Assembly (NCBI GenBank): GCA_027924585.1
Contig: BSBM01000486.1
Span: 39,820,001 to 39,884,000 of the forward strand
Source of the DNA: Larix kaempferi
Taxonomy: Eukaryota; Streptophyta; Pinopsida; Pinales; Pinaceae
Direction: 5' to 3'
Length of the DNA: 64,000 nucleotides
Shown in pieces: positions 1-10,959 of this stretch. The notes beneath the pieces were generated by a model that was not told the DNA's origin, searched no databases, and saw only the letters and a program-made list of their open reading frames with translations. The translations under genes and the position numbers were made by a program. The first letter of the stretch is position 1; the number at the start of each line of letters is the position of its first letter.

Positions 1-316
1 ACCCAAGAATAAAAACAAAATATTCAAACGCTTTACAAAGTCGCAACCTTTTACTTGCATCGTGATTTGTGAAGTGTTGTCTTCAGAACGGAAGAAGGAT
101 ATAAAAGCATAGTTATACAATAATAAGTATAGTATTATATAAAACCTATTATATTATATCTAGATACATTAAAGTTTCGGTTTTCTCTATAGGCTATATG
201 AGACTTTATCAAATAAAGTCACTTATAAAAGAGGTAATTGTATGTGTAATTCCAAGGAAGAAGTAGCCTAAAAATGGGTTTCACTAAAATGAAGATAAAT
301 AGGTTCTTTTATAAAG
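1..316. other. AT-rich intergenic or intronic sequence
   Basis: No gene, RNA or repeat is recognised. It ends at the left target-site copy of the solo LTR. If the transporter gene at 2.5-3.1 kb continues to the left, this could be part of one of its introns; that is inference. Confidence 0.5.
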
Positions 317-321
317 GTCTT

Positions 322-1423
322 TGTAATATCCCGATTTTGACCCCATTGCATTAAAAATGTAAATGATGTAAATATGCTAGTGTGAATTCCTAGTGCGGAG
401 CCCAAGGCCAAGGCCCGACTAGTGAATGGATAGGCATGTATGATGTTATATTTTATTTGGATTGTTTGGTTGGATTTTATGCCAATTTAGTGTATATGTA
501 AATATTATGTGCATGAATAATAAAATGGTCCAACAATGGTTGTGTAAAGAGCACCAAAGGGACTATGATTCCACTAGAGGGGAAGAGGAAGGGGGCCTAT
601 GGAAACCCAATCCTATGCTGCCATGTGTCAACCTTAGAACTCACCCAAAATTCTGTCATGTGATGGGAATAAGCCAATTATCTCCTTTTTTGACAATTTT
701 CCAATCATTGATTGCACATGTGAGGTTGGTGGGAAAAGTCACTTCTCGTAGATATTGAAGCATAGGAGTTGTGACAGTTATGTCAGCTATCAGCAGTTCT
801 ATTTCTTCTATGGTCAGAAGTCATGTCAGCTGTCTTTTCACCCTTACCTCATATCCTTAGAGTCAACACTCTTTTGATCATCATTTCATTCCCATCCCCT
901 CTTATGCAAGCTGCTACGCTACGTAGAGTCATTCCATTATTGTTGATGTCCATTTTTTACCAGACTTTGTATTAAACCAAGAAATTCGAATTAGAAGACA
1001 GAGAGCAGAATAGGTTGTGGGCTGAGAGATAGAAGCTTGTAGGTGTTTCCTTCGCCCTGGTGGACTCATTGCCCTGCTTGGAGGCGGCCTCCCAGCAGAA
1101 AGAGTATATGATGGACGGAGTGCCTATGGTTGGGTGGAAAAGCACTCTTACACAGCCAGTTGCTTGGATCTGCGTTGAATAAAGATAAGTACTCTCATGT
1201 ATTTGAATCTGAACTGTTTTATTTGATGCCTGTAATGTTTATGCTTGTATTTGCATATTAGATGTGTGTGGTTAGACTTTAGTTCCACTGTGCATGTTTA
1301 ATTACATTTCTGCACACATTACATTGGTTGAAAATCATATTATGCATTTGGGGCGAATTTTTAGAGCCCAGGTTTGGCCAACGTCCCCTCCCGATGATCG
1401 GATAGGGCGAGGGGGACGCTACA
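322..1423 (+). mobile_element. Solo LTR, 1.1 kb, with TSD GTCTT
   Basis: The segment starts TGTAATATCCCG and ends GACGCTACA, the TG...CA ends of a long terminal repeat. The five bases before it (317-321) and after it (1424-1428) are both GTCTT, a perfect 5-bp target duplication. Inside there is no open reading frame of note; an AATAAA lies near 1179. Orientation is taken from the start motif, which is nearly the same as the start of the minus-strand LTR insertion ending at 59005. A lone LTR is normally what remains after recombination between the two LTRs of a full element. The superfamily cannot be told without an internal region; Ty3-like is possible. Confidence 0.85.
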
Positions 1424-1428
1424 GTCTT

Positions 1429-2489
1429 TCAGCCCTGTGCTTTAAAGGGAACTATTCAAGGAAAAGAAATTACCATCTATCTTTGTCCAAACTAAAAGTA
1501 AAACTAAAAACCAAAACAAAAACACATTTGATGAGAGGTGAAGGGCAAAAGCATTCCCTGGTGTCTCCTTTGGATTCTTAAGAAGTCTACCCATGACTTC
1601 TTACTAGACACTAGCCCTTCCAGTTTGCAGAAACTCATTTCCTCTCATTTCCCATTTCAGATTTTTTAAACCTGAAGACAAACAGAATTTATCGTGACAT
1701 AGAAACTTATACAGAAGGACAAGATAATCCAGATTACCAAAGCAAGTTATCTTGTCCCTATTGGTTTCCCCAAAATGTATTATTCTCTTGTGATAAACTA
1801 TTATCAAGGAGTAGCGGTCAACAAAAAGGCAAGCCAAAATAGGCTTGAGTGATAAGAAGTTTGTTAGCTGTTAAGACCCTAATCCTGCCCTACACGTGTA
1901 TTTTGAATATCCATTTGTATATTACAGCTTATAATGATTAAAAGTTTAAGTACCAAAATCCAGTACGTCCTTTACCGTCAACCACATTGATCTGATTTCT
2001 ACCTCAGAATGTTATGGGATGCTTAAATACAGCACTTACTGTGTGCATGTTATTAAATTGCAATCCTCTCAAAAAAGTTAGCTTAACTTGAAGGTATGCA
2101 AAATAAAATTCACAAAAGTATTGTCCTAGTTCTAACCAGGACTGATATAATCAGAAGTGACTTCCTATAAAAGGGACCTGCTCAAGTTAATCCAAGTTAA
2201 CAAACTATAAATGGCATTGCAGTCCACATTTTGTCTTGGGCAGTTGAATGATTAATTCAAATTGTAAGAGATCAGTATGCATATGGAATTGTATATGTAA
2301 TTCAGGGGCGTTATCAGAGACCTGGATCTATTTTCAGTTGCCTTGGGAACTATTGCTTGTTGTTCACTGGTAATGTGGGCTACTCCCGTAACTTTATTGA
2401 ATCATGTGGAGTACAATCCAGTAAATCCATGTCCCAGCAAACAAGCTATTAAAACAAGTCTTGAAATTTGAATGTCTAATCATACATAC
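1429..2489. other. Probable intron of the transporter gene, no feature seen
   Basis: This non-coding stretch lies downstream (minus strand) of the exon at 2490-2629. I searched by eye for the next conserved block of the GONST1 family and did not find it, so the following exon probably lies left of the window. Confidence 0.5.
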
Positions 2490-2629
2490 CTGAAATTACT
2501 CGTAACAAGCATTCCAACAAAGATGATATTCACAGGAATCCATACTCGTACAAGCTTCCAAGTAAATGGTTCTGTTGAAATTATTCCAAAGAAGGAGAGG
2601 GCATATACAACTGCCACACACACAAGGCT
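2490..2629 (-). CDS. GONST1-like nucleotide-sugar transporter, internal exon
   Basis: This 140-nt exon on the minus strand is bounded by an acceptor (CTGCAG) and a donor (CAG/GTATGT). It begins in phase 0 and ends two bases into a codon. The translation includes FGIISTEPFTWKL and VWIPVNIIFVGMLVTS, which match the second and third membrane-segment region of plant Golgi GDP-mannose transporters of the GONST1/VRG4 family in the NST/drug-metabolite transporter superfamily. Such proteins exchange cytosolic GDP-mannose for GMP across the Golgi membrane. It joins in frame with the exon at 2836-3064 across a 206-bp intron. Both splice sites and frame fit without any repair, so this looks like a living gene rather than a pseudogene. 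The rest of the protein (including the GALNK-type substrate motif region) is not in the window. Confidence 0.82.
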
Positions 2630-2835
2630 CTGCAGTTTGTAGCAGAATTAGTTAGAGAAATAAATGCTAAAAGTCAAAATTTGTAATATTAACTGTCTAT
2701 CGAAATAAGTTGTCAACCACATATCATGAACTACTTTCAGAGATTTTTACAGTGCTCCGAACTACTGATATAATGGCAAACTGCTCATGTCTCATATTGA
2801 CAAGCAGGATTGTCAGTAAGACACAATAACTCTAC

Positions 2836-3064
2836 CTGGTAAAACATTAGCGATATCCCTGCATCTAAATTATAACCTGAGAGGACAACTTTATTAAGCA
2901 GTATCATGCTGCATGAGGAAAGACAATATGCCAATCCAGAAATAAGGGCCTGGTTCCGCACTTTTATGAACCCATGTTCTCGGACAGTCCTTTCAACATC
3001 TTTCTCCACTCCACCATCCTCTACATCAATATCATCAGATATTGATCGTGATCCTGCAGATGAT
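2836..3064 (-). CDS. GONST1-like nucleotide-sugar transporter, 5' coding exon
   Basis: This exon on the minus strand has an acceptor at ACATGCAG and a donor CAG/GTAGAG, ending in phase 0. The N-terminal part is acidic and serine-rich (SISDDIDVEDGG), as expected for a cytosolic tail. It is followed by SGLAYCLSSCSMILLNKVVL and GYNLDAGISLMFYQ, the first membrane segment and loop that are highly typical of plant GONST1-type GDP-sugar transporters. The exon starts with the last base of a codon, so at least one more exon with the start codon lies upstream at higher coordinates; I could not identify it. An alternative acceptor 11 bases downstream (3053) would shorten the tail. The upstream intron appears to hold many transposable elements. 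Substrate (GDP-mannose or another GDP sugar) is inferred from the family. Confidence 0.85.
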
Positions 3065-3494
3065 CTGCATGTACATAAGATATTTTAAACTTGGAAAATA
3101 TTAGAGATTATTATGATTTTATAGCTGAAAAATACAACTTGAGAAGTGTTCATGGAGGTAAAAGGAATTTTGCTGATGCTACTCAAATTTTTATTTATAG
3201 GATATTGCTGGAAGTTAAAAATGACAAAACAAAACAAATCGCAAACTAAAATTATGTTCACTAATGACTAAAAGCAATAAGCAGGACTAGCAAGTTCAAG
3301 CATGGCCAAAACAAGGGAGTTCCTAAGACATTTTTGCGCTAGTTCTCTATCTAAAAGTAGACATCACAAGTAGGACTATGCCTGGAATTAGACATTTGAA
3401 GAAGCAAACACGGGTACATATATAAGAAGCTGAATGAGGCACAAACCGTCAAGGCCGTATACTGTCAGTTAGTTCCATATTTTCAGACCTCAGC
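3065..3494. other. Probable intron sequence, no feature seen
   Basis: Non-coding sequence upstream of the transporter exon. It contains no recognisable exon or element and leads into a LINE fragment. Confidence 0.4.
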
Positions 3495-4030
3495 CCTGGT
3501 ATTGGGATTACTCTGCCCTAGTATTGGGATTACTCTCTTTTTACAAGGTCTGTCCAGGAACTTCCTCGACCAGAAAGTTGGGGAGTTTAGGGTGGATAAA
3601 TCAAGGCCTTGGAGTTTTTTTGATGGGGCTTACAGTGCTTCTATTTGTGGCTGTGGGTTTGTTTATTCCTGTCAAATTCTCAGAAGTCAGTACTTCCATG
3701 TTAAAGGCAATGTAGGGAGGGGAACAAATAACTTTGATGAGCTTATGGCTTTGTTTTTACTTTTAAAATTCTCTTTGGACAGAGGCATTGATTCACTACA
3801 GGTATTTGGTGATTCTGGACTTGTTATAAATTGGATGAATGCTAATATTCAACTCCGCAACATAAATTTCTTCCTCTTGCTGAACAGTTAAAAGAAATTT
3901 TTTAGGTCTATTCACTTGGGTCCAGTACATGCATATTTATAAGGACCTTCCAAGCGCCTAGCCAAGGATAAGACCAGCTCAGCAGGCTCACTGGCAGACT
4001 ACGCCTTCAACCTACGGAACACTTAAGTCT
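3495..4030 (+). pseudogene. LINE-derived RNase H domain fragment
   Basis: The open stretch 3502-3891 encodes an RVT_3-type RNase H: WSFFDGAYSAS (first Asp), GTNNFDELMALFLLLKF (Glu), and LQVFGDSGLVINWMN (second Asp). After a frame change the tail continues as RLAKDK near 3960, like the end of the same domain. In plants this Archaea-like RNase H is found at the C-terminus of ORF2 in many L1-type LINEs, which is known from published work on plant L1 elements. No RT, endonuclease or zinc-finger part precedes it here, so this is a 5'-truncated LINE copy, which is normal for LINE insertion. A 21-bp near-duplication (about 3499-3540) lies at its left end. The element end and target duplication are not clear. 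Confidence 0.72.
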
Positions 4031-4811
4031 TTACACTTAACACTTGTTACACTTTATGCTTGGTTACAGTTATGTTCTTATTTAACACTTAGCCAAATTC
4101 CAACATTTAGCCAAATCACACATAACACATGTAACGCATACATCCAAGAATATAAGAGACATAGATATGAGGTGGGCACCCAAACCGGGGCGCCCAAGCT
4201 TTATATAGAAACAGAGTTACAGTTACAAAGAAGGTTGGGGCATCCCCATGGACCAGCCTCACCAACTGTGGTGCCTCTCTCAGCTTAAAAACAAGAAACC
4301 CCAACGTTTTGCCTTACTCTAGCAAGCTTTTGCGTTTCTCTGCCTACCACTGCGGTTAGCCCTACCACCGAGTTCTGCCACACTGCACTCGTGTTCTGCC
4401 CAAAGCTCGTGCTCCCAACCCAAGCTAGGTCCGCCCCTGCGGCCTGCTCACTGCCCAGCTAACATTGTTGGTCGCGCTTCAGTCTCTTTTCCTTGACTCC
4501 TTGTCAATTCTTGGTTGCTTTGCCTTAGCCAATGCTCTCATAATTATAGTCATGCCTTGACTTGAGGGTGCACCCAAGGCTCCACCTTGTGGTGCCCCTC
4601 CGTCACACACTAAGTGTGCCGACACACTAGCTTCCACATGACTCCACTGTGGAGCTCTCAATCCATGCTGCCTTCACATCTTGTTGTGGGCACGTGCCCT
4701 ACCCTGGCATGCTCCAACCCACCTGCTTGTCGCACACGTCGTCTCTTCCACAAGCCTTGCCACACACGTCGCCAACCGTCCGCAAGTACAGCACTCTTGC
4801 ATGCATCCGTC

Positions 4812-4852
4812 CAGGGTTCAAAATTGAGGCCGTGAGGGCCCGTCAAAGGCCT
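4812..4852 (+). repeat. Left terminal inverted repeat of the hAT-like element
   Basis: The first 41 bases are repeated in inverse at 7180-7220 with one mismatch. The segment continues into another GGCCTCAATTTT repeat near 4885-4897. Confidence 0.8.
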
Positions 4853-5448
4853 CTCAACCCGTCAGTGAAGGGGGGCCTCAATTTTCCCCGTCAAATAAAA
4901 TTTGGTTCGGAATTTTTGACATTTTAAAAAAAAATTATTTATTTAAATATAAATGACATTTGAAGTGCTGTCATTAAAATCGCCCGTCATTAATTTTTTT
5001 TTTTATGGGTGAGTGGTGAGTCGGTGACAGGACCAGGCTGGGGGATGCTCATGAGTCATGCGCATTAACTGCCTTGGCTCTTCGACTTAATACTTAATAA
5101 ATGAAATTAGGGATGAACTGCTTCGTGTATGGAGCTAGCTGGTTCTTAACTTCTTGATTATCGATCCAATACCTGGAGTAAATGCAAGTCGGTATGAGTC
5201 ATGACGGCAGTACCATGCGCATTGAAACCAGCCGGTGGTGGAATCCACGTAGCAGCATGGAAGGGAGTGTGCATCTCATTTGTCTGCGTGGCTGTGCATC
5301 TCTTTCTCCTCCGTGTGCTTCTGCGGCTGTTGAGTGGAAGCTGTATCGAATCCGATCTCCCTTTCGGTTATCTCCATCAGAAAAATTGTGCAGAAAGCCA
5401 AGTCCATGGCAGGGGGCGAAGTTGAGAAGTGCCATTGCCAGTCATAAC

Positions 5449-5632
5449 CAATGTGGAGCTGTGGTGTTATGGATTGAGATAAGGTTGTGCTTAGATTTGC
5501 TTTGGAGTTGAACAGGGCCTCCTCGGACTCGAATTTAACCACCGTGGAGCTGTGGTGTTATGGATTGAGATAAGGTTGTGCTTCGATTTGCTTTGGGGTT
5601 GAACAGGGCCTCTTCGGACTCGAATTTAATCT
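5449..5632 (+). repeat. Tandem duplication, about 92-bp unit, two copies
   Basis: Both copies start with GTGGAGCTGTGGTGTTATGG and end with CTCGAATTTAA, and differ at only a few positions. It lies inside the hAT-like element. Confidence 0.85.
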
Positions 5633-5886
5633 ATATTTGGGTGATAAAACTGAAGACCCGAGGCTTGGAATTGTTGTGTGACGCCAATGCCATGCGGTCA
5701 CTTTTGGTCATGGTTTCGATTTCGATAGAAAGATGTGAGTGTGCTCTTCCTCCTATGGAACAATAATCAGTTATGAATCGGGAGGGCCCGTGGCTGTCAT
5801 ACAAACCCTCGATTCAACCTTGGCTCTGCGAGTCTGCGTTGTTTGCTGCTGTGGTTTTTGGAGAGCACCATAGAGTGCTGACACAG

Positions 5887-5972
5887 TGACACTAATCTCG
5901 GCGCTCTGGTCCTGCTACCAGCCTATACATTACTCCAGTCGCAGAAGCTGTCCATTAAAATGCTTCGTTGAG
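5887..5972 (+). other. Exon-like open segment inside the hAT-like element
   Basis: The segment is bounded by AG (5885-5886) and GT (5973-5974) and is open in the frame that ends in phase 0. It could be captured host exon sequence, but the product is not recognised and chance cannot be excluded. Confidence 0.25.
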
Positions 5973-6054
5973 GTAATACATTCTTTTCTGGGTTTAAAAG
6001 CCAATACTATTTTCTCTGGTTGTAATTTTGTAGCCATTTATGATAATAACATAC

Positions 6055-6117
6055 TGCGTTTTGTGGTGGTGTAACAGGAGGGAACTCGTTTTGTGGTGGT
6101 GTAACAGGAGGGAACTC
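6055..6117 (+). repeat. Tandem duplication, 31-bp unit, two copies
   Basis: CGTTTTGTGGTGGTGTAACA followed by GGAGGGAACT is repeated head to tail. It sits just before the exon-like segment at 6122. Confidence 0.85.
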
Positions 6118-6121
6118 ATAG

Positions 6122-6191
6122 CAGCAGTTGGAGGACATCTACCTGGAAGGGGGCATCTACCCTAGCGTTACCAGCGTTGCTTTGGACCCTG
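6122..6191 (+). other. Second exon-like open segment inside the hAT-like element
   Basis: The segment lies between an AG acceptor and a good donor (CTG/GTAAGA). The translation reads EDIYLEGGIYPSVTS, which looks like ordinary protein sequence, and it would follow the segment at 5887-5972 in frame. Product unknown. Captured gene pieces are known in plant DNA transposons; that reading is inference here. Confidence 0.3.
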
Positions 6192-7179
6192 GTAAGACCT
6201 GGGGTCCCGAATTTCCCTCCCTTTTTTATATGCATTCGAGCTATGTTGGTTCATTTACTGAACAATTCCGGATACTTTTAATCCTCCTGGCATTTCTTCA
6301 TGTATTCGAGCTACTTTGCTAGATTTGCAGATTTTTTACTCAATAGGATTCGCATCAACTCCACCACCCTCTTTGTTTACAAAGTTATTTTATGGGCATA
6401 TTAGAATCCATCTTTGCCCTATCTACCATTTGGGCATAATAGGATCCATCTGCACCAGGCTTAATTCTGTGTTTCTGCTCACCTGGGCATAAACATATTC
6501 ATTGGTAAAATTCAACAGAGTGGACTAATATCTACCTAAAAGGTCTTATTTTCAGTTTAATTTAGGACTATGTTTTTGGGTGGGATTTTACTCCAATCCT
6601 AAATCTGTCCCATTTGGGCATTTCTAAACTGCCGTTACTTACCACTGGTTGAAATGAAAGAAATTCATATGGCAGCATGTGCTGAGAGTTAATAAAGAAA
6701 TTGGCACGCAATTCTGGACTTGGTGTTGTGGCTGAACGCAGTAGGCGTACTCGTCTATAGCAAAAAAATATGTGCTCTGCTCGAAGCTCTGTGAGTATGC
6801 GATTGGGCTAATTTCCATCGCACCATGTGAATAATGGCTCTGACTCGCCGTATTAACATAATTCATGGTTTGTGAATCCATCCAGTCAGAATTGCAATAT
6901 AAATAACACAATGCAGAAACTTATGGTCGCCGAACTCCAGCTTTGGCTACCTAAAATTTCAGGGCATTTTGGTTGTTACATAGTTTTCTACAAATTCAAC
7001 GGGCAATGCAGGTTTCTAAGGCTTATTTGTTTAGCAGGCTCTGTAGGCGTGAATGTAAGTTCCCTGATACTTTTGCTTTCTCACGTTTTTGTAGGCCTAT
7101 TGCATTGAGAAAGTTCTTGATCCAACTTGTTATTATATTTTATAAGTCGTTATTAAAGCTGAGTCTAATATCTGAAGGC

Positions 7180-7220
7180 AGGCCTTTGACGGGCCCTGAC
7201 GGCCTCAATTTTGAACCCTG
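7180..7220 (-). repeat. Internal inverted copy of the hAT-like left end
   Basis: This segment matches the inverse of 4812-4852 at 40 of 41 bases. The eight bases after it (CCACCAGG) do not match those before 4812, so it is not supported as the true right end of the same insertion. Confidence 0.8.
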
Positions 7221-8527
7221 CCACCAGGCTATCATCAACATATGAAGTATGAACCAGCATTCAGGAACCTAGTCCATCCATAGCCTACCAAACTGTAAAC
7301 CTACCTGTTGTGATAAAAATCACAAGAGAACTATCCTCCAAACCCCTGCTAGATACGGGGTAACAGGGGTCACGCATGGCTACAATATAAGAATCTCTCA
7401 TTCGCCTATCATCTATAAGACCGGCATGTTTTTTACACTTACCCTGCTCACAATGCATGCCTAATAGGGTTTTTCCACCTGAGACAGAAATTGGGCTCAA
7501 AGTCTGTTCCCTCGCCTTAATAAAAGCATCAACAGTCTCGTGTTCTACCAGTCTAGAATGTTGTGAAAATTTTGGTATTAAAACACCATATTAATCTACA
7601 ATCCCTAGTCTTCAACCTACACCAAGACATTCTTTTTGAATTAGATGTCTTGCAATTCTTCATCATTTCTTTCGAAAAGGAGAACAAAAGGTAGGTAGTC
7701 CTGTTTTATTTATTTCATTTCAAAAGAGAAAAAATTACAATGCAGGTGTTATTCCTTCCATTGGAAAATGAAAAAGTATCACAGGAATAATTCTACACTG
7801 TTTACTCCTTTTATTTCAAAAAGAAAATGGATCACTAATTAGCGCTCGTGTCATGAAGATGGTTGATGTATAATATGTCTTTTGATTCATATGAATAACA
7901 AAGACTGGTATTTTTTCCTGTGAAAAAAAAAGTTTTATTTTAAAAAAAAATTGTGTCATAAATTTAATTGAAATGCATTATCTTTTTAGCACATTTTTTT
8001 AATGAAGTGTGCAATTAATCTATTACTGTCATTTGAAATGTGAGTTTTTTTGAAAGCCCTTCATCAATGAAGGGCTGCATGAATATATAACCTTCAATAT
8101 GAAATTAAGACCAGCCCTTCAATCTTGATCCCTGCATCCGTCCACTTGATTGTTGCCCACACTTGTGCGTCCACGGGCTCTTAACCCATGCAGCCAAGTG
8201 TTGGGCGTCGTGGGTGTGGGGGGGCACCTAGTCCACGCTAACCAGTCCACGCTAACCAGTCCACGCCACCCAGCCAAGCTCCTTTCTTGCCCACTTGTAT
8301 GCCCACGCCTTGGTCATTTTGCCAACACGTCTTGTTACGCCCACGCCCCATGCCATGCTGCCCACACGCCGAGCCCCTAACTTGGCACGCCCATGATGTC
8401 GTGCTCCCAAGTCGTGCTGAGTGCCTTGGCCATCCGCATCCTTGAGCTCTTGGGCGAGCTTCTGTGCTAAACCCATCTCGAGAGTGTGAGGCGGCTAAGT
8501 TCCTCTGCACGAAGCTGTGACAGTTTA

Positions 8528-10323
8528 CTTCTTCTTGAGAATTGGGTCACTCTACATGAATTTAATGATGGACAGGCTTTGGCCTGCAGGCAGTACTTTC
8601 TCACAGACTTTTAAGGCTATTTTGAGTTTGCAATATGTCATTCATGAACTTTTCTGGACGTCTACTGTCAGTTCTGAAATTACGCATATATGGAGAGCTT
8701 ATGATCTGATGCTTTATGCTGATTTTTCCTTTTGAGATGTTATACAAATAACTTCTTCGATCGTGCAGAGGCACCTGATGATTGTAATTTTGTTCATCTT
8801 GAATATGAAATATGTTTTTTTCTTTGGAAGGCACTGCACAGAAGCTTGCAAATTGCAATAACTTATTTAGAAATGTTGTGAGGAGGTATCTTGTGGAATA
8901 TCCACTGCAGTTTACAATTATGCAACCATAAACGAGAAACATAAAACAGAATGCAAAACAGGTATGGTATCGGAAACAGAAATTCTCAGGTTTTACAAAA
9001 GTTACGTTTTTAAGTTTTTTTAGGATTTTTCATATATATATGTGTGTGTGTGTCAAAATAATTTTAAATTTTAAATTTTTTGCAACTCATTCTATTTCTA
9101 CAAGTAGAAACAAGCTCCAGCACATATTTATAATGGAAAATTTACATTGTGCAATGAAAATATCAAAATGCCTGATATCAAAAATGATAAATCTAGATAC
9201 AAATATGCTGATAACTTTGCTATCCTCATTGTAATGTCTTGTCGATGATATAGCCAACAGTGGTAGGTTCCCATGAATACCCTCCCAGTTTAAATGTTGT
9301 TATCTCTGAACTATCTTCAGATTTCTTGATTAGCAGACTTGTATAGATTTCAGTCCCTCTGTATTGCTTCTCTTTGGCAATATTGTTTTGGCTGCTATCC
9401 GAATAGTTTATGAACTCGGAGAATATGCCAAACATATCTATATTTTATTGAAATATAGATCACATAAATATATTTTATTAACTAATGTTGTAGATGCATC
9501 TTAAAACAACTGCTTAGATGCATGTTATAAATCGCAAGAACCACTTACAATGTCCACAGATTAATTCATTGAGGCTAATATTTGAAACCTTGTTTCATAC
9601 CATTCAATTAATATAATATCTCTTCAATTTCTAAGGCATTTGAGTATAAGCTAATTTAATCAACAGCAAATTGATTGTTTGCTGAAAACAGAAATCTGAT
9701 GTGCCTGTTATCATCAATCTTGAGTAGTTCCCTAAGAAATACCAACAAATGATTCATAAGAAAGACTTTGTAAAGTACTTCAGCTTAGTTGGCTTTCTAG
9801 TATACATTGTTTTCAAGCTAGAATTTTGCATCTAACAGTCAAGGGTGTGGTTATATAAACTAGTAGAAGCTCATATTAGACGAAGGTACCTTGTATACTC
9901 CCTCTTAAGTACAATTAATCAACAGCAGATTGATCAATCATTTGTTCATTTTAATTGTACTAGTAATTTATTCCCAGAAATATGAAGATAGTTTATTAGT
10001 TAGCAGATTTGATTTCAAGAGGATTGTTTTGAAACGCGGAACCATGAAACTAATGAGGGTTTTCTTATTGTATGCCATTAATTCTCCAGTGATGGTGGCC
10101 TTGAATCAGCATTACATATTGACAGCAAGCAGAAACGGAAACTGTTTCTGGAAGGAAAATCTACATTTTATAGAAAAGCATGCCTCCCAATAAATGAGAA
10201 ATGCTCGCCAAAAATGGCAATTTTGATGCATTTCCCATGTCTTACTGGTTGCGCCAAAAAATACTCTTAGTCATTACATTAGGAGTAGCATACTTTTACA
10301 AATCATCAAGAGTCCAACCTAGC
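8528..10323. other. AT-rich non-coding sequence
   Basis: No gene or element is recognised. A short TATATG/TG microsatellite lies near 9032-9053. Minus-strand open frames at 8601-8942 and 9226-9435 have no recognisable domains and no clear splice context. Confidence 0.4.
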
Positions 10324-10328
10324 ACCTA

Positions 10329-10911
10329 TGTAAGGTTTTAAACCTGTGAAGTAAAATAATGCATACAAATTCTGAAGCAAAACAGAAATTAAACAATAGC
10401 ACACACACAATACACAGAGATTTACCTTGGAAACCCTTGGAACTGAGAAAACCAACAAAACTTAGCGCCGCACCTCTCTTTTTCTCATTATATTTACTTA
10501 ACCATTTACAATAAAATATTTAGGTATTTTGAAACATCCAAAACCCTAATCCATTAACCCCAGACCCTTGACCAAGATTAAATTACACATTGGATTGAAA
10601 AGTACAAAAACAACCCCAAAAAAATCTTGGGGTGCTGCTCCATTGAGAGTTCAGGGGCAATCCCTGCAGCATCCAAAACCCCAATCCATTAACCCATATT
10701 ATATTACAACCCCAATCCCTTCACCGGGATTAAATTACAAATTGAACCAAAAAGTACAGAAACAACCCCAAAAAAAAATTTTGAGGCACTGCTCCATGGG
10801 GGGTTCAGGGGCAGCCCCCCTAGTGTGCCCGGCAAATACAAAAATCACTACGCCAGAGAGGATCTGACTTTGGTGCAATCCACATGCAAAGAATACAACA
10901 CATACCCGGCA
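10329..10911 (-). repeat. 3' LTR of copia A
   Basis: The LTR starts at 10911 (TG on the minus strand) and ends ACCTTACA at 10329. It contains a tandem duplication with a 135-bp period (repeats of CATCCAAAACCC at 10535 and 10670), which accounts for most of the length difference from the 5' LTR. Confidence 0.85.
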
Positions 10912-10924
10912 TGTACCACTTGTT
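10912..10924 (-). promoter_or_regulatory. Polypurine tract of copia A
   Basis: On the minus strand AACAAGTGGTACA lies directly before the 3' LTR. The AAGTGG core is common at copia PPTs. Confidence 0.5.
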
Positions 10925-10959
10925 TTCTTTGCAAAACAATGGACCACATATTGATAAGG

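Larger units (their letters stand above)
4812..8134. mobile_element. hAT-like DNA transposon, non-autonomous, TSD CATCCGTC
   Basis: The element begins CAGGGTTCAAAATTGAGG and ends with the imperfect inverse (CTTCAATCTTGATCCCTG, 15 of 18 matching). It is flanked by a perfect 8-bp duplication CATCCGTC at 4804-4811 and 8135-8142. An 8-bp duplication with short inverted ends starting CAGGG is typical of the hAT superfamily. I see no transposase: no long open frame and no hAT dimerisation region. Inside are two tandem duplications and two exon-like segments. A second inverted copy of the left end lies at 7180-7220 and matches it far better than the outer right end, so the element may be a composite of two related copies. 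Confidence 0.72.
4057..8522 (-). mobile_element. Candidate C-rich LTR, split by a hAT-like element
   Basis: Sequence on both sides of the hAT-like insertion (to 4811 and from 8143) shares an unusual C-rich, CAC/GCCC-rich composition. On the minus strand its edge at 8522 reads TGTCACAGC, a typical LTR start, and a TG on the plus strand at 4057 could be the other end. The flanking pentamers are CTTTA (4052-4056) and GTTTA (8523-8527), four of five the same. Without the insertion it would be about 1.1 kb, a plausible solo LTR. The left end is a weak choice; other ends are possible. Confidence 0.38.

Noticed and set aside
5182-5542. Overlapping open frames on both strands as a hAT transposase
   Set aside because: They have no transposase motifs and overlap in several frames, as expected for GC-richer non-coding DNA.
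7221-7228. Target duplication at the internal hAT end
   Set aside because: CCACCAGG does not match CATCCGTC on the left (3 of 8 positions).
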